Notes: generated by a model not told the origin, from the sequence alone. A stretch of 64,000 nucleotides of DNA from Castanea sativa (GCF_040712315.1 NC_134021.1:22966501-23030500); one strand, 5' to 3'. Positions 1-12,310 are shown, numbered from the stretch's first letter. Made by a program: numbers and translations.

Positions 1-96
1 ATATTAATCCAAAAAATTGATTAATCTTGATCATTTTGCTAAGAGCAGCAGTACAGCTTGTAAGTTTTAAAACAAGGGATTGTCAACTGCGGGCTT

Positions 97-1968
97 CTAC
101 CAGAAATCGATACAAGAACAGGCACCACCTTTAAAATGATGGAACCTGTTTCGGTCTCTCACAATTAACTCTCTCTCAAATACCTTTGAGATCAGCTTTG
201 TAGCTGTGTGGCAGTCCTCACATACCCTCAAGTTTTTGACTATCCGAATTGGTGACCGAGCTTTAGTCTTCATAATTCCAAATGCAATGGCAAGCTTTTC
301 ACTATGCCTGTTAAGAGCACTTTCTTTTTCCTCTTCGTCTATGTCAAACAATGCATCAGCAGTATTCCCAGTGTACCCTGCCAACCTTATCTTCCTCAGA
401 ATCTCACCCCACATTTCTTCAATCTCCTTTATTTCTGGATGTGTTTTGTCTCCCATGGTGAAGTTATGGATTTTCCCATCCATCTCAATCAGGCTGTAGC
501 CCGGGGGTTTCTTAACTCCTTTCTCCTTCATGATTTTTCTCATGGTTGCAACATTTTCCCACTTGTTTGCTCGTGCATATATGTTTGATAGTAGCACATA
601 ATAGCCACTGTGTTCTGGCTGCAACTGAATCAAAATCTTGCCCACCCTTTCCCCAATTTCCGCATTTTTGTGAATACGGCAAGCTCCAAGCAATGCTCCC
701 CATATTGGAGCATTAGGCTTCATTGGTATTTCATGAACAAACTTCTCAGCTTCTGCTAGCTTCCCTGCTCGACCTAGAAGGTCAACCATACATCCATAGT
801 GTTCCAATCTAGGCTCAAGCCCGTAATCTCTTTTCATGCTCTCAAATATTTCGAAACCTCTTTCTACCATTCCGCCATGGCTGCAAGCTGACAACACTGC
901 AGTGAATGTTATGTCTCTAGGGGTTAGCCCTGTCTTCACCATTTCTGAGAAGTATTCAAGTGCCCTCTTGGCAAAACCATGCATAGCTAGTCCAGCAATT
1001 AGGGCTGTCCAACTTAATGCGTCCCTTTCTGGTAGTTCCTCAAAAACCCGAATAGCTTTCTCAATACTCCCACATCTTGCATACAAATCCACAAGAGCAG
1101 TTCCAAGGATTAAATTCATAGTAATGTTATTTCTCACAACATAATCATGAACTCTTTCCCCAAGTTCAAGAGCCCCCAGATGAGCACATGAAGATATCAC
1201 ACTGACCATGACAGTCTCATTTGCCCGTACCCCTTCTGACTGCAAAACTTGAAACAATTCAACAGCTTTCTCAAAATGATTATTCCGAGCATACCCACTT
1301 ATCATTATGCTCCATGTAATCAAGTTTTTCTCCGGCATTCTATCAAACAATTGACGTGCAGAATGGACGTCCCCGCATTTGTTATAACCTGCAATCATGG
1401 AAGTCCAAGAGACAACATCTAAACGACTTATTCTGCGAAAAATGTGGCTTGCTGCCTTAATATCCCCAAATGTAGCATACATATGAACAAGGGAATTTTG
1501 TATATAAACATCTAATTGAAAACCATGCTTGATGATGTGACCATGGGATTGAGTGCCCATAGCTACAGACCCCAATTGAGTACATGACTTGACCAAAAAT
1601 GGGAATGTTATATTATCAGGCAATATGTCTAGGCGCTGCAATTGGGTATAAAAATGAAAGGACTTGTGTGGGATTTCACTAGCTGAATAACCCCTTATTA
1701 ATGCATTGTAGATAAAGAGGTTGGGATTTTCAATCTGGGAAAAGAGCCTTGTGGCATAGTCTAGCAAACTACTTGTTTTGAGTGTGCTGTCAATGCAAAA
1801 GGCAATCAAACGGCTGGCCGCAAAGACATCGAAGATGATATGGGTTCTTATCATATGACCATGTATGATCTTCAGGTGGGAAAGGGTGGAGCAGGATTCA
1901 AGTAACAATAGCTTGGGATTCTTTAGCTTCAGTGTCTTCAATATTAAGCTGCTACTACTACCATTCAT
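97..1968 (-). CDS. DYW-subclass pentatricopeptide repeat protein (At5g06540-like)
   Basis: A single uninterrupted reading frame encodes 623 residues, as usual for intron-poor plant PPR genes. Tandem PPR (PLS-type) units run from about residue 85 to 450, with phrases such as VVSWTSMIAGYNKCG and LSWTALIAGLAMHG. E/E+ regions and a C-terminal DYW cytidine-deaminase-like domain follow. The domain shows the zinc/catalytic HSE at about residues 555-557 and CEDC at about 583-586. The last three residues are DFW instead of DYW, a common variant. Proteins of this class bind RNA in mitochondria or plastids and specify C-to-U editing sites; the RNA target here is unknown. The N-terminus lacks an obvious targeting peptide by eye. 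From memory the nearest Arabidopsis protein is At5g06540, of nearly the same length. The first ATG, at 1968, gives a natural start followed by a Ser-rich segment. No frameshift or stop is seen, so it appears functional. Confidence 0.95.
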   Translation of the reverse strand: MNGSSSSLILKTLKLKNPKLLLLESCSTLSHLKIIHGHMIRTHIIFDVFAASRLIAFCIDSTLKTSSLLDYATRLFSQIENPNLFIYNALIRGYSASEIPHKSFHFYTQLQRLDILPDNITFPFLVKSCTQLGSVAMGTQSHGHIIKHGFQLDVYIQNSLVHMYATFGDIKAASHIFRRISRLDVVSWTSMIAGYNKCGDVHSARQLFDRMPEKNLITWSIMISGYARNNHFEKAVELFQVLQSEGVRANETVMVSVISSCAHLGALELGERVHDYVVRNNITMNLILGTALVDLYARCGSIEKAIRVFEELPERDALSWTALIAGLAMHGFAKRALEYFSEMVKTGLTPRDITFTAVLSACSHGGMVERGFEIFESMKRDYGLEPRLEHYGCMVDLLGRAGKLAEAEKFVHEIPMKPNAPIWGALLGACRIHKNAEIGERVGKILIQLQPEHSGYYVLLSNIYARANKWENVATMRKIMKEKGVKKPPGYSLIEMDGKIHNFTMGDKTHPEIKEIEEMWGEILRKIRLAGYTGNTADALFDIDEEEKESALNRHSEKLAIAFGIMKTKARSPIRIVKNLRVCEDCHTATKLISKVFERELIVRDRNRFHHFKGGACSCIDFW

Positions 1969-4206
1969 TGTCTAAAACACTACAACATGTTTCAGTTACA
2001 AACACCCCAAATGCCAATGGAGTTAAAAATGCAAACTTGTGAGGTACACGTTTGGAGCTAGTAATTATGCCCACATAAATTAAAAAAAAACGAAAGCAGT
2101 GAGAGCGTGACAAGCCGTTTCTAGGCTCTACCTTGCCTTACAATTAGATGCGGCAAAACGGGTGGGTTGGGCCCGTCAATAGCGTTCCGGCTGAAAACGG
2201 GTTCATGTAGTAAAAAAAAAAAATCATTTTAATAAGTAACTTAGAAACATGTCAGTTTAATATAGTGGCGAGTTGGGCTGGGTCGTCTTTATTTTTTCCT
2301 ATGATTTTTTTTTAAAATTTAATATATATATATATATTTGTCATTTTATAAGTTATGATTCAGATTACTCATACTTTGTTTAGATATTGCTTATTTTGTT
2401 GAAATTAAAAATTTATTACTGAAAGTGCTATAAATAAAAGTAAAAGTTAGTTAAAATATTATAGTAGAGTCTATAAATAGTGTTAAAAAATACAGTAAGA
2501 CTTATTAATACTAACAAAAATAAATTAAATAATAAAATAATTTATAATTTTAATTTACGTACAAACGTGTTATTTTTTGAGAAGGAAATGCAATACTATT
2601 AGTTTGAATTTACTGTCCATTCATTAATGGTACACCAACTTCTATTAAAGAATAAAGATATCCCATAAAATAAATAAAATAAAAAAAGATAGAGTATTTA
2701 ATAGTGGAAAGCCAAACAACATATCACTGCCCAGCCTTTCAAGAGTGAAACAATTTTTTTAGTGAAATTCTATATCTCTTTATATTATCATATACTATAT
2801 TTAAGAACAAACAACTTGTTCTTATGGTTCTTGCTACTTCAAGAGTGAAACAATTTTTTTAGTGAAATTCTATATCTATTTATATTATCATATACTATAT
2901 TTAAGAACAAACAACCTGTTCTTATGGTTCTTGCTACTTTATTTTTATATACATGGTAACCCAATGGATTGGTTGATTTTTTTGGATTTATACGGTTTTG
3001 CACTTATGAAATATTAATAGTTTTTATATATTTTTGGGTTGAACTTGTGTCCAGGGAAATTGGCTATTAGACACATTGATATGTGTATATGTGTCCAGTT
3101 TTGGACATGTATCTGTATCCTAGTGTGTTCAGTAGAACTTGCCACTGAAGATAAGTCTCTCCCAATATATTTTTATATAAAAATAAAATAGAATTTATCA
3201 AATTGCTTTTCACGTATTGTTACATTTTTTTTGGATATAGATGGTAATTAAAAAAGGGAAAAAAGAGAGGAAGAAGATAAATAAAAAAAGTCCAATATAG
3301 CTAAATGACATAGAAACATACATTTATTTCTCAAACAATAAAGAAGAAGAAGATAGAAACGTACACAACATTTTTTTTTATATTGTTTAGGGAAGAGAAT
3401 GCAATATCTAATGTTTAACTTATAATTCTTAAATTAATTAAAAATTAAAAATTTATCACAATTTTAAATTCTACGTGAAACTCTTCTAAGATTATATACC
3501 TCTAACTTTTAGGAGTGAGCAAATAGCTTATGTTATAACTTTTAGAAGTTTTAATGGCCCTCAGCTTACAATGTTACAAGACCAGGCAGGTAAGTTCATG
3601 GTTCAGCAGAGGTTAAAACTTTGTGTTATAACTTGTACCCACGCCTAGTTAACAGTTCGGTTTGGATTTCAGGATTTCGGATAAGTTTATGTTGGAGTTC
3701 GGAGCCTTCGAAGTTCATGGGTTGGCCAGTGTGTCTTAATGGCAGCTCAAGTCCTAGGACTCAAAAAAATTATCTTATGTATCCGTTTTATAGAGTATGG
3801 CTGCATATACCTGTGAGGGCCAAGGTTTTATATGACGGGCGCATAAGATACCGTTTGAGGCCTAAGGTGCTCATTTTTTAATAGTTAAACCCTTTTATAA
3901 AAAAGTCACACCTTATTATAAAAATGTCCAAAATTGTAAAGTGATGTTAGTGATATTACAAATTTTACTATATATGAGCTTACAAACTGATGTGTTGTCA
4001 ATTATGAGAGAGAAAAAAAATTCAAATGTTCATTTATTAGGTGATTGAAACTCATTAATCACATTTATTACCATATCAATTTATATATTTATCTGGTAAA
4101 ATTTGTACTACTTTTGGCATTTTATGGAATTCTATGATAATAAAGTGGTTTAGAAGATAAAAAAGAGTTGTACTCTATTTTTCTTACCTCCAAAAATGTT
4201 TCCAAT
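1969..4206. other. AT-rich intergenic region, no gene recognised
   Basis: This lies upstream of the PPR gene and is mostly AT-rich. At about 2140-2290 there are phrases like GGCAAAACGGGTGGGTTGGG that recall the ends of degraded hAT-type elements, but no paired TIR was found. A 100-bp tandem duplication lies at 2738-2937. A stretch at 3540-3890 has more balanced composition and an 86-codon open frame at 3621-3881; its translation matches nothing I recognise and I do not call it a gene. Confidence 0.6.
2738..2937. repeat. Tandem duplication, 2 x 100 bp
   Basis: Two adjacent copies of a 100-bp AT-rich unit, starting TTCAAGAGTGAAAC and ending GGTTCTTGCTAC, differ at only a couple of bases. This indicates a recent local duplication. 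No coding potential. Confidence 0.9.
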
Positions 4207-6134
4207 TGTGTGGGCTTTTTTTGCAAGTGTCAGGTTGGGCCGCTCGTTGCTACACTAGGCCCAAGATTTTCTGCTGGGTTGAGGAGTTGAGACCGGTCTG
4301 AGAATAAACCTTCCTGGTCCGGCTTGTGTACAAACAATGCCCTTTGGTGATTAGATCTTTATAGCAGACAGAATTATCACGTTAGCTACAGCAGACAGAT
4401 ATGATAAAGAAGAAAAGAAAAATAATAGAGATTTAAGTAATATAGTCAGTGGGCCTCAATGAAGGGTGGCCGTTTTACATTATAGTATCAGAATAATGAA
4501 TGTTAGATAGAGAGTCAGGAGCGTATTAAAGAAACAAAAGTTAGCCTGCCGCAATGGGTCGTTTTACAGAGCTTGCGTCAGGAAAGGGAACCACTCTTTC
4601 AACGCGACTAATTTCTCCGAGGGGAAATTAGTTGCTTTGAAGGAATGGGCCTAAGTGACTTGGGTTGAATGAGATTTCTTCTTTCTTTTTTTTTTTTTTG
4701 GCTAACAGATAGCATGAATTGGAAGGGGAGAGGGGGATTAATCCATTCGGTGCATGCCAATCACTCCATGCACTCTATTTCTTTCTTGCCTCTGTTTCTT
4801 TTAATCCTTTCCTTTTCTTTCGTTTTCTTATTCCCCTGTTTTCTATGATTCTTGCCACTATTTTACAGAGGTTCCCCCCACGTTTCGTCCTCCCCCCAGC
4901 CGTGCACTGTAGGGCTTCTTATATAGGGCCAGCCGTGCTTGGCTTTTTACCATTTTAGCCCTTAACCATTTTTGTCTAGCATGGGCTCCTTTGCCGACCG
5001 TCACTGATTGATCAGTCACCCAGCCAGTGCCATCCTGTTTCAGTCAGAGAAGGCTTTTTTGTTTTGCTCACTCCTTACCGTATTCCTACTTGCCATGGAG
5101 TGAATACTCCCCTTCCCTTTACCCCTCACGGCATGCACTTAGTGGTTCCCACTCAACCTTGCCTCTTTTGGTTCACACGCCTTCCCAGCAGGACATTGCT
5201 TCCAAAAGGGCTTGAGCAAGAAACACAAAAATAGGTTTTTTTCCCCTCCCTACCGCCAGACCATACCCTCCTTACCTCTGACCCATGACCTCACCCTTTC
5301 CTGTATTGGCTGGGTACAGGCTAGTGGTGCTTGGGCCTTACGCGTGCCTTACCTCCGCGCTTGTTCAAATCTTGCCTACTGCTCATCTGTCTGCCGCGGT
5401 CTGAACGTCAAACTGCCCAGCCTGTTGCTCATTTTTGGCTTCTTTTGGCGTGGGCTATTTCGCCCGACCTTTCATTTGTGGCTTGCATCTTCTGAGGACT
5501 GGTCCATGCTTGTTTGTGGGCCGTTCCAAGCCTTTATTCCCAGCCCTTGTTACTTGCTTCCTGCCACACAATTCTATCATGCCTGCCATGAGGCCTACTT
5601 GACCTCAAGCCTGTTGGGCCACCTTGGACCTTTTTTGTTCATTCTTTCTCTGAAGGCCCAATGATCTCATTGGGCCCTTTTGCTACTTGCAGGCTCCTAT
5701 TGTCCCACCTATTTCCATTCGGGCGTCTTGGCCCACTTACCCTCTCGGGCGTCCTCGGCCCTTTTTCAATTCTACGTCTCCCATAAGCTTTTACTAATTT
5801 CTTAGGCTTCCTCGGCCCAAGTATTTCTCACTTTTCCCTTGGGGCTCATGGGTTTTCCACAGTCCCTTACTTTCTTTACTTGCACTATTTTGGGCTTGCC
5901 GTAGCAGCTATGGCCCATTCTCACTTTTCCACATTCATACAGCCCATGGGTTCGTGGTTACTTTCTTCCGGGCCTTTTTAGGCCCACTTACTTTCTCAGG
6001 ATCCATTTATTTGCTTGTTAGACCCACTATTCGTTGTTCCTGCCACTTGCTTAATGGCACTTCCACATTACTTTCTTTAGCCCATGACTTTGGGCCTTCC
6101 TCTCTTTTGGGCCTGCAAAGAATGAGCATCTACA
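4207..6134. mobile_element. Probable solo LTR (TG...CA, about 1.9 kb)
   Basis: The segment differs in composition from its AT-rich neighbours: pyrimidine-rich with many GGGCC/GGCCC words, a style seen in plant LTRs. It can be bounded as TGTGTGGG...ATCTACA, flanked by CCAAT on the left and CGAAT on the right, an imperfect 5-bp target duplication. Open frames inside (for example 5212-5664) show no recognisable domain and are probably chance frames in GC-richer DNA. The alternative is a degraded non-autonomous element. Boundaries are inferred. Confidence 0.45.
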
Positions 6135-7387
6135 CGAATATATTAAATCAATTGAAAATCATAAATTGTTTGAGGAAAAAAAATAAGTTTTGAGACATTG
6201 AATTTAATTTGTAAACCAATATCCTACAAGGTAAATTATCAATATTAACACCATCTTAACACCAAAACCAAAATTGATAACGATGTATTACTTTATCGAA
6301 GATAAAGTAAATCTTCTTTTCCAAAAAAATAATAAAGTTTCTTCTTTTTTTGGTTCTCAAAAAAAAAAAAAGTTTCTTCTTTTTTGTTAAATTTTATATT
6401 TGAACCATAATATTTGATTCTCTATATAAAATTTATTTAATTTGCTTAGTATTAACTAATCAAATTAATATATCATTCACTATATGAGATTTATTTAATT
6501 TGGCTAGTATTAATTCATCAAACTATTTGTTTAATTCATCAAATTAACCTTGATTTTGTTAGTACTAAATTTAATTGATATTAATCTAAAAGACCCCATT
6601 CAAATTTATTGCCTTTTATGCCAACTGTATCAAGCCGGGCAGTTTTATTACTCCCATGTTGTCGCCTGGCCTTCGAACCATAAGCAATCAATGTTTTCCA
6701 TTATGCATTAGCTTCTGGGAACACTGCTTTTAACTGCAATTAATAAATCATTCATTCCTCATAAAACAGAAATTTATCATTCTTTCATTATTGATTTATG
6801 AAATGAATTTTTTTTCCCTAGGGGTGAAAATCCTTTAAAACTTCTAGGCTCAATAGTATAAAATGATAATTTTTTCCTAGTGATTAAGATCCTTTAAAAC
6901 TTCTAGGATGTCTTTGTTGTGGAATTCTTAAAATGCTATGCTTATCCATTCATTGAAAAAAAAGTGAATTGAATTTTGTCATGTCATCAAAATAGAACCA
7001 ATCAATGTTTATTAAAATGTTGATATAGCAGAATCCAATCCACTTGTTTCATAGCAGATGAATAGGATTTGTAGAATCCCATGGTGGAGTTACCTCTTAA
7101 TATGTTTATCACTTGCATTATAACATAAACAAATTGTGAGTGGAGTTGCCTCTTAATATGTTTATCACTTGCATTAAAACATAAACAAATTGTGAAGCAA
7201 AGTGCATTAATACTGTAAAAAATAAATACTGATGTAAATTGATGTCTATCAAAAAATCAATGTCAAAATTGTTTAAATGGTACATCTCTCAGAAAGCTTG
7301 CGGCAGAAACAAAAACTGTTTCATTCCAAAAAATCAGCTGTCATTCCAGAGTATTAGTCTGGTTTTGTGGTCTTCATATGTGTCTGC
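6135..7387. other. Intergenic AT-rich DNA downstream of the JmjC gene
   Basis: No gene recognised. It contains short local duplications: the phrase with CCTTTAAAACTTCTAGG at about 6829-6908, and two copies with 56-bp spacing at about 7086-7197 (CCTCTTAATATGTTTATC). The last 100-200 bases before 7388 are likely the 3' UTR of the minus-strand JmjC gene. Confidence 0.6.
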
Positions 7388-10300
7388 CTAGAAAGAAAAC
7401 TTGAAAGCACCCACCTTTGAATCTGTAACTGAATCCCAGAAGGACTGTTTCTGCTGTGCCTTTTTCTCCTCTGCTTTTTGAACCAATTGGTCTATAGTCC
7501 CGGGGAAAGAAGTTTCTATAGCATTCTTAAACTTATCATGCAAATTCACCCGATCTCTTGTTCCAGATACTAGTGTGTTTGCATTCGGCCGCTTAAGAAA
7601 ATCCAAAACATTCAACAAATTTCTCCTGCCAAATATAAACCATAGATCCATGAATAATTTTAATAAAGTTAATAGGAAAATTATACAGCTTATTTTGAAA
7701 CAAATAGAAGAATAATGTCGTTATATCACTGGTATAAGTTACTCCAGTTCTTCAATGCATTTCAATTAAATTTACAGGTGGTGAAAAAGCCTGGGTTTAA
7801 TATGAAGTAGTACATGCATGGTTGTTAAATCGGGGTAAAGCAGCCTACCATGACCTCTCCTGAACCCCATAAAAGTGGGAGCTTTGTGCATTGAGTACGA
7901 CACTTTTTAAGTAAAGGCAAGGTTGTTGCTAGTTACATAAGCAATTTCTTTTTGAATTACTGCTCTAACTGGAGAGAAAAGAATTTTTATCTACAGATGA
8001 AACAAAATAAAGGAGGAAAGGCAGTATCCCTAAGGCACTGATAAAAGCCAAAAGCCTAGCTGATGTAAAACTAAAGCAGTAACAAGGCACTGATAAAAGC
8101 CTAGCTGATGTAAAACTAAAGCAGTAAGGCATACATTTCATGATCACTTACCTATCAAAAAAACAAAAAAAAAAAATTTAATCCATGACTAATGTAATTA
8201 TGCCACCTGGGCAATCATACTAGGGGTTACTCGGACCACAAGATGATGTGAATGGACCATTGACTTTGCAAATTTTCTTATCAACAAAAAAAAAAAAAAG
8301 TAAAAAAGAAAAAGAAAAAGAAAAAGAAAAAGGTACTAGGGGAAACAAAACATCTACTGACCCTTGATTATTGTCTGCACTCCAAGCTAAATTCAACTCC
8401 ACCTTCCTACCTGTTGCCACCCTTGCTTGGCCCCTATCCAAGGGGTGGTTAAGTAACAAAGGCATACTGTCCACTCATATGTCCATGACCGTACCATCAT
8501 TTAAAAAAAAAAAAAAAAAATTACCCAAGCAGAGTGGGTTTTGAACCCACGACCTCATCCCCCACCTTACTCTTTCAATAGGAGATGCCATTTGAGCTAG
8601 AGCTCATAGGCCTATCCCATCAATTTTATTCTTGACAAGTGCCTATCCCATCAACTTGAGGAATGAATTTCAAGATAAAAGGCTTTGTTATTTAAAAAGG
8701 TTGTTCATAAGGATCTCATAATATTCCATGATTTCATCAACTATTCCACTTTTACTGGACACCTAAGTTTGATATGGGTATCATAATGTTAGGTGAAAAC
8801 ATGTTTGGGATGGCTCAGTTGCATCTAAACTATAATCTCAAATCTCATTGCTCAAAACAGTGAGCTAAGTGCTCAAAAAGAAAAAAAGAAGAAGAAGTGC
8901 TCTTTGAGGTACATGAGAACATTACAATGATACAATCATTTTTCTTTATTTTTTTAATTGGCAAGTTACACATGCATACAATGAGTTTTAAACCTAAACC
9001 TCACCATCCACCTAATTTTGTGGGAGGAGAAAGTGTCATTTAAGTCAGAACCCAATGGCAACTACATTACAATCAAATATTAACTTTAGGCTTTCTCACT
9101 GAAGGTTGTTTGAGGAAATATAATGGCCTTGCTCCTAGTCCTAGCCTAAATGGTCCTTGAGCTTCTTCTCCATCAACTTACTTCCTCAAACACCCACTGA
9201 ATACATTGCCCCATTAGGTACTTCAAATTTCAATAAAAGATAATATCAACACCATTCATCTAAAAATTAGTTCCTTTCGAGTTGTTTACACTATGATCTA
9301 TGTTTTGCATTGAGCCAATACCAGAAGCAATCGTCCAAAAGAAGTCCCTGAATTTAAATCATCAAAAACAAAATATTCATTTGAAACATGACCACTTATA
9401 ATGAGCAAAGTTTCAGACTCTTGATGGGAACAAGCAAATCACCTTTGTTTCCTTGATGACATAAGTCAATACTGAAGAATTTCCCACAACTTTCCTTTAG
9501 TATTCATTTTGACTTGCAAATCGCTCCAACTTTTTGTCTCTTAATAAACCCATATTTACAACAACAGCATTACAAGCAAATGCTTAAAAAATTGGCTCAA
9601 TTATTTATGGCGCAAATTGACTATAGGTTGCTGTAGCTATTGAAAAAACAGGCATAAGAACTTTTTATGCTATCAACTTTGGCAAGTAAATTATTAAGAC
9701 TTTTTTTTTCTAGGTAATAATTGGTTGAGTGGATTTGACCCCTGGACATGTCCCCCCTACTAGGGAGGGATGTATGAGTTGGCCTAAAGGTCATTGGCAA
9801 GTAAATCATTAAGAAGTGGATCTTAAGGGATGTAGTAAAGGCCAGTTGTTAATTTTTTTTAAAAAAATATTATTATTTTGATAAAAGTAAGAGCACATTG
9901 TTCACCACAGTTGCCTGTTAACAAAGGCGATCTCAACATGCAGTTGATGGATGCTTTAAGCCATGAAACAAATAAACATTGTAAGGATCATACCTGCTAA
10001 CATAATTCTGTGTAATGGCAATGGATTCCTCCAGGTTGATCACCAAATGCCACCATCCATTAGGCACAAAGATCACCTCCCCAGCCTTGCAGATGCACTC
10101 AATAGGTTTCTTTTCCCAATTTTTTGTTGCACCATAGAAGTTCATGAACCACTCAATAATTGATACAGGACATGCCACCTCTGCACCATCCGGGCTTGGA
10201 TGCACCCCTGGGGGAACCACATCAGGAGGAAACAAGATCCACTTCTTGGACCCCCTGATCACTGCATTCCAAGCAGATGTTGAATTAGGATCAATATGGA

Positions 10301-11339
10301 ATGATGAACCAGACCCAGCAGGTCCCATTATAATCCACCTATAATCTGGCCTCTCATTGCCCAAAACACCAAACAAGTCCTCCCTAAAGTACACCGGAAC
10401 TTCATATTCCGAACCCAATTTTGGTACTTTTTCTGCAAATTTTGGGTCAAATAAATACAATGGCCTTTCCTCCCTCACCTGATCCGCGTACCTAAAGTAC
10501 TCCTGAAGCTTCATATCCACCGGCCCAACTGCAAACTGAACATCACCACACAATTGAAGCAAATAATCTCTATCCCAATTTTGCAATGCAACCCAATTAT
10601 CCAAACAACCTTCCAACAATACCGGCTTATTAGGTTCCTCAAAGTTCAACACAAAATCCTCCACCGAAATTCCCTTCCTTCGTATAATATTATCCCTTTG
10701 AAGCCATTCAGGTTTCATTTCCAGATTAGCACAGAGCCAACTCTGAAATAAATAATCAGAATAAAAATCTCTCACTCTCAAACCCGAAACACCAACACTT
10801 GAAACATCAAATGAAAGGTAACAAGCCGCAACATAAGTAGATTTCCAAGACCCATTATATAAAAACCCAGCATTCAGATTTTCCAATACAAGGTTCCTCC
10901 AAAGAGGTTCATGGTTAGTGAAAACATAGAAAGATTTGCTAACAGTGGCCAAGACCCCCAGGTGGGTCCCACCCAAGAGTCCTAAAATGTCAAGAACAAG
11001 CTCATCAGTGAGGGTTTGGAGGTTACCTAAGCCAGTGTTTCTGGAGTTGACAGAACCCGGGTTGATATACAGATTGCCCAGCGGTTGAACCCCATGAGTG
11101 TGTGATGGAGCAGCTGAGGTCTTGAGGTTGAAGCGTTCTTCACAATCTTCTTCTTCTTCTTCATAGTTTTGTTTTTTGGAAACCAAGTTGTGTTTTTTGG
11201 AAACACGTGTGTTTGAGTTCTTGTTCTTGTTTTTGCTTCTGCTCTTTTTTCTCTTCTTGTTTTTGGTTTGAGATAATAAGCTCCTGCAGCTTAGCATTGT
11301 CCGAGGTTTTTGTGTGGCGCTGTTGGTTCTGGTATACAA
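7388..11339 (-). CDS. JMJ22: F-box / JmjC-domain histone demethylase, JMJ22-type (two exons)
   Basis: Exon 1 is 9994-11339 and exon 2 is 7388-7625, both minus strand. The donor AG|GTATGA and the acceptor TTTGGCAG|GAGAAA join in phase (an Arg codon split 2+1), giving 527 residues. An N-terminal Lys/Arg-rich stretch (residues 27-60) resembles a nuclear localisation signal. An F-box-like segment (about 108-155) precedes a cupin/JmjC domain. Iron-binding residues are visible as FHID (His348, Asp350) and WWH (His431); the RGSKKW lysines are candidates for 2-oxoglutarate contact. The C-terminal exon ends FWDSVTDSKVGAFKFSF. In Arabidopsis, JMJ22 (At5g06550) with JMJ20 removes histone H4R3 methylation and promotes germination; the same role here is inferred by homology. 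A second ATG at 11297 (MLSCRS...) may be the true start and would give 513 residues, closer to the remembered Arabidopsis length. The 2.4-kb intron holds three SINE-like insertions. Confidence 0.93.
8032..8130. repeat. Intronic tandem duplication, 52-bp period
   Basis: Two copies of a unit containing AAGGCACTGATAAAAGCC and GATGTAAAACTAAAGCAGTA lie head to tail in the JmjC-gene intron. The first has a short internal extra repeat (AAAAGCC). No function apparent. Confidence 0.85.
8501..8622 (-). mobile_element. tRNA-derived SINE (intron of JmjC gene)
   Basis: Read on the minus strand, it has a Pol III A-box-like CTAGCTCAAATGG, a B-box-like GGTTCAAAACCC about 55 bases on, and a long poly-T/A run at the 3' end (8501-8520). 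Possible target duplications resembling AAATTGATGG/AAATGATGG flank it. Structure and length fit a plant tRNA-derived SINE. Exact family unknown. Confidence 0.7.
8943..9060 (-). mobile_element. Degraded SINE of the same family
   Basis: On the minus strand it shares the order of words with the copy at 8501-8622: AAATGACACTTTCTCC, then GGTGGATGGTGAGG, then a decayed B box GGTTTAAAACTC and a terminal A/T run. More diverged, hence older. Confidence 0.5.
9700..9795 (-). mobile_element. Possible third SINE-like fragment
   Basis: Minus-strand reading shows TAGGCCAACTCATACAT (A-box-like), GGGTCAAATCC (B-box-like) and a terminal oligo-A run at 9700-9709. It is shorter than the other copies and may be a different SINE or a tRNA-related relic. 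Confidence 0.4.
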
Positions 11340-12310
11340 ATGCCAAGGGTTTAGGCGTTTAGCATTTGGTGGGTGAAAACAGAAACAGGCGTTTCTCTCG
11401 GTGATTTGAGAAACGGTTTTGAGTTTCGACGCAAAAGTGAAACACGTTTCGTTGTGTTTTTTTTGGCTGGGCTAGGCTGGGCTTTCGCAACAAGACCAGT
11501 CAAAATGCCCGAGAGAGATATGGGCCTAAAACCCAGTGGAGCCGAACGACTTGTCGTTTGTAGCACAAACGAGGATTGGTGGGTTATATACTTATATATT
11601 TTGCCTGTTGTGGTTTGATACCCCTATTTTTCAGTGTTTTGAAAATTGGAATTGTTTGTAAAGTTTATGCAAAGAAGAAGAAGAAGAAAAGAAATTAAAA
11701 AAAAGAAAGAAAAAGCCGTACTTTAAAACAGTAGTTTTAAATGCTTAACCAAACGGGCATTGAACCAGGTGGCCACCTTGCCAAGATGACCAAGTTTACC
11801 TCATGTCTCTATTGGTCAAATCATATACTCATATCTATTCTTTTTCTTTTTTTGATATCCATATCTATTCTTTTTAATTCTTTGCTAAGTGAATTTTCCA
11901 TTAAAGGACACAAAAAGAAAAAGAAAAGCTAGATTGAGGAACATGACAACAAAGTAGGAGATTTATCCCCATCTCTATCTCGACGATAATAGCAAAAGTC
12001 TGGAATTATTATTAAAATAAATAAACAAAAAAATAAAGCAAAAGTCCGGAATGATTGAGACGTGGATCAATTGCAAAAATATTACAAAAAAAAGAGTCCA
12101 TTTAGTAACATTATGCACAGGGGTGTAACTAGAAATTTTTGGTTGGAGATCAGATAACACAATCATATTGATTTGCAATTTAAGAAAAATTCAAAATATG
12201 ACATACATACATACATATATACATGTTTTCCTGCATTAGTTTTAGGAAAAAAATAAAATAAAATCTAACAAAAAGCAGACTATATTAACAAAAAATAATA
12301 TTCATAAAAA
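11340..12310. other. Upstream region of the JmjC gene, no other gene seen
   Basis: The first few hundred bases should contain the promoter and 5' UTR of the minus-strand JmjC gene. No TATA box could be assigned with confidence. The rest is AT-rich with simple A-rich runs at 11660-11720 and 11900-11930. Confidence 0.5.

Noticed and set aside
206..1144. Plus-strand open frames opposite the PPR gene
   Set aside because: Shadow frames of a clearly coding minus-strand gene.
5212..5664. 150-codon open frame in the GGCCC-rich block
   Set aside because: No recognisable domain, and the block looks like LTR sequence.
8220..8474. Open frame with a SFSFSFSF run in the JmjC intron
   Set aside because: Produced by an AAAGAA simple repeat in an intron.
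9933..9993. Extension of the JmjC protein past SR (YDPYNVYLFHGLKHPSTAC)
   Set aside because: Intron read-through; the donor GTATGA joins in phase to the exon at 7625.
9963..10751. Plus-strand open frames opposite JmjC exon 1
   Set aside because: Shadow frames; the minus strand has the catalytic motifs and matching splice sites.
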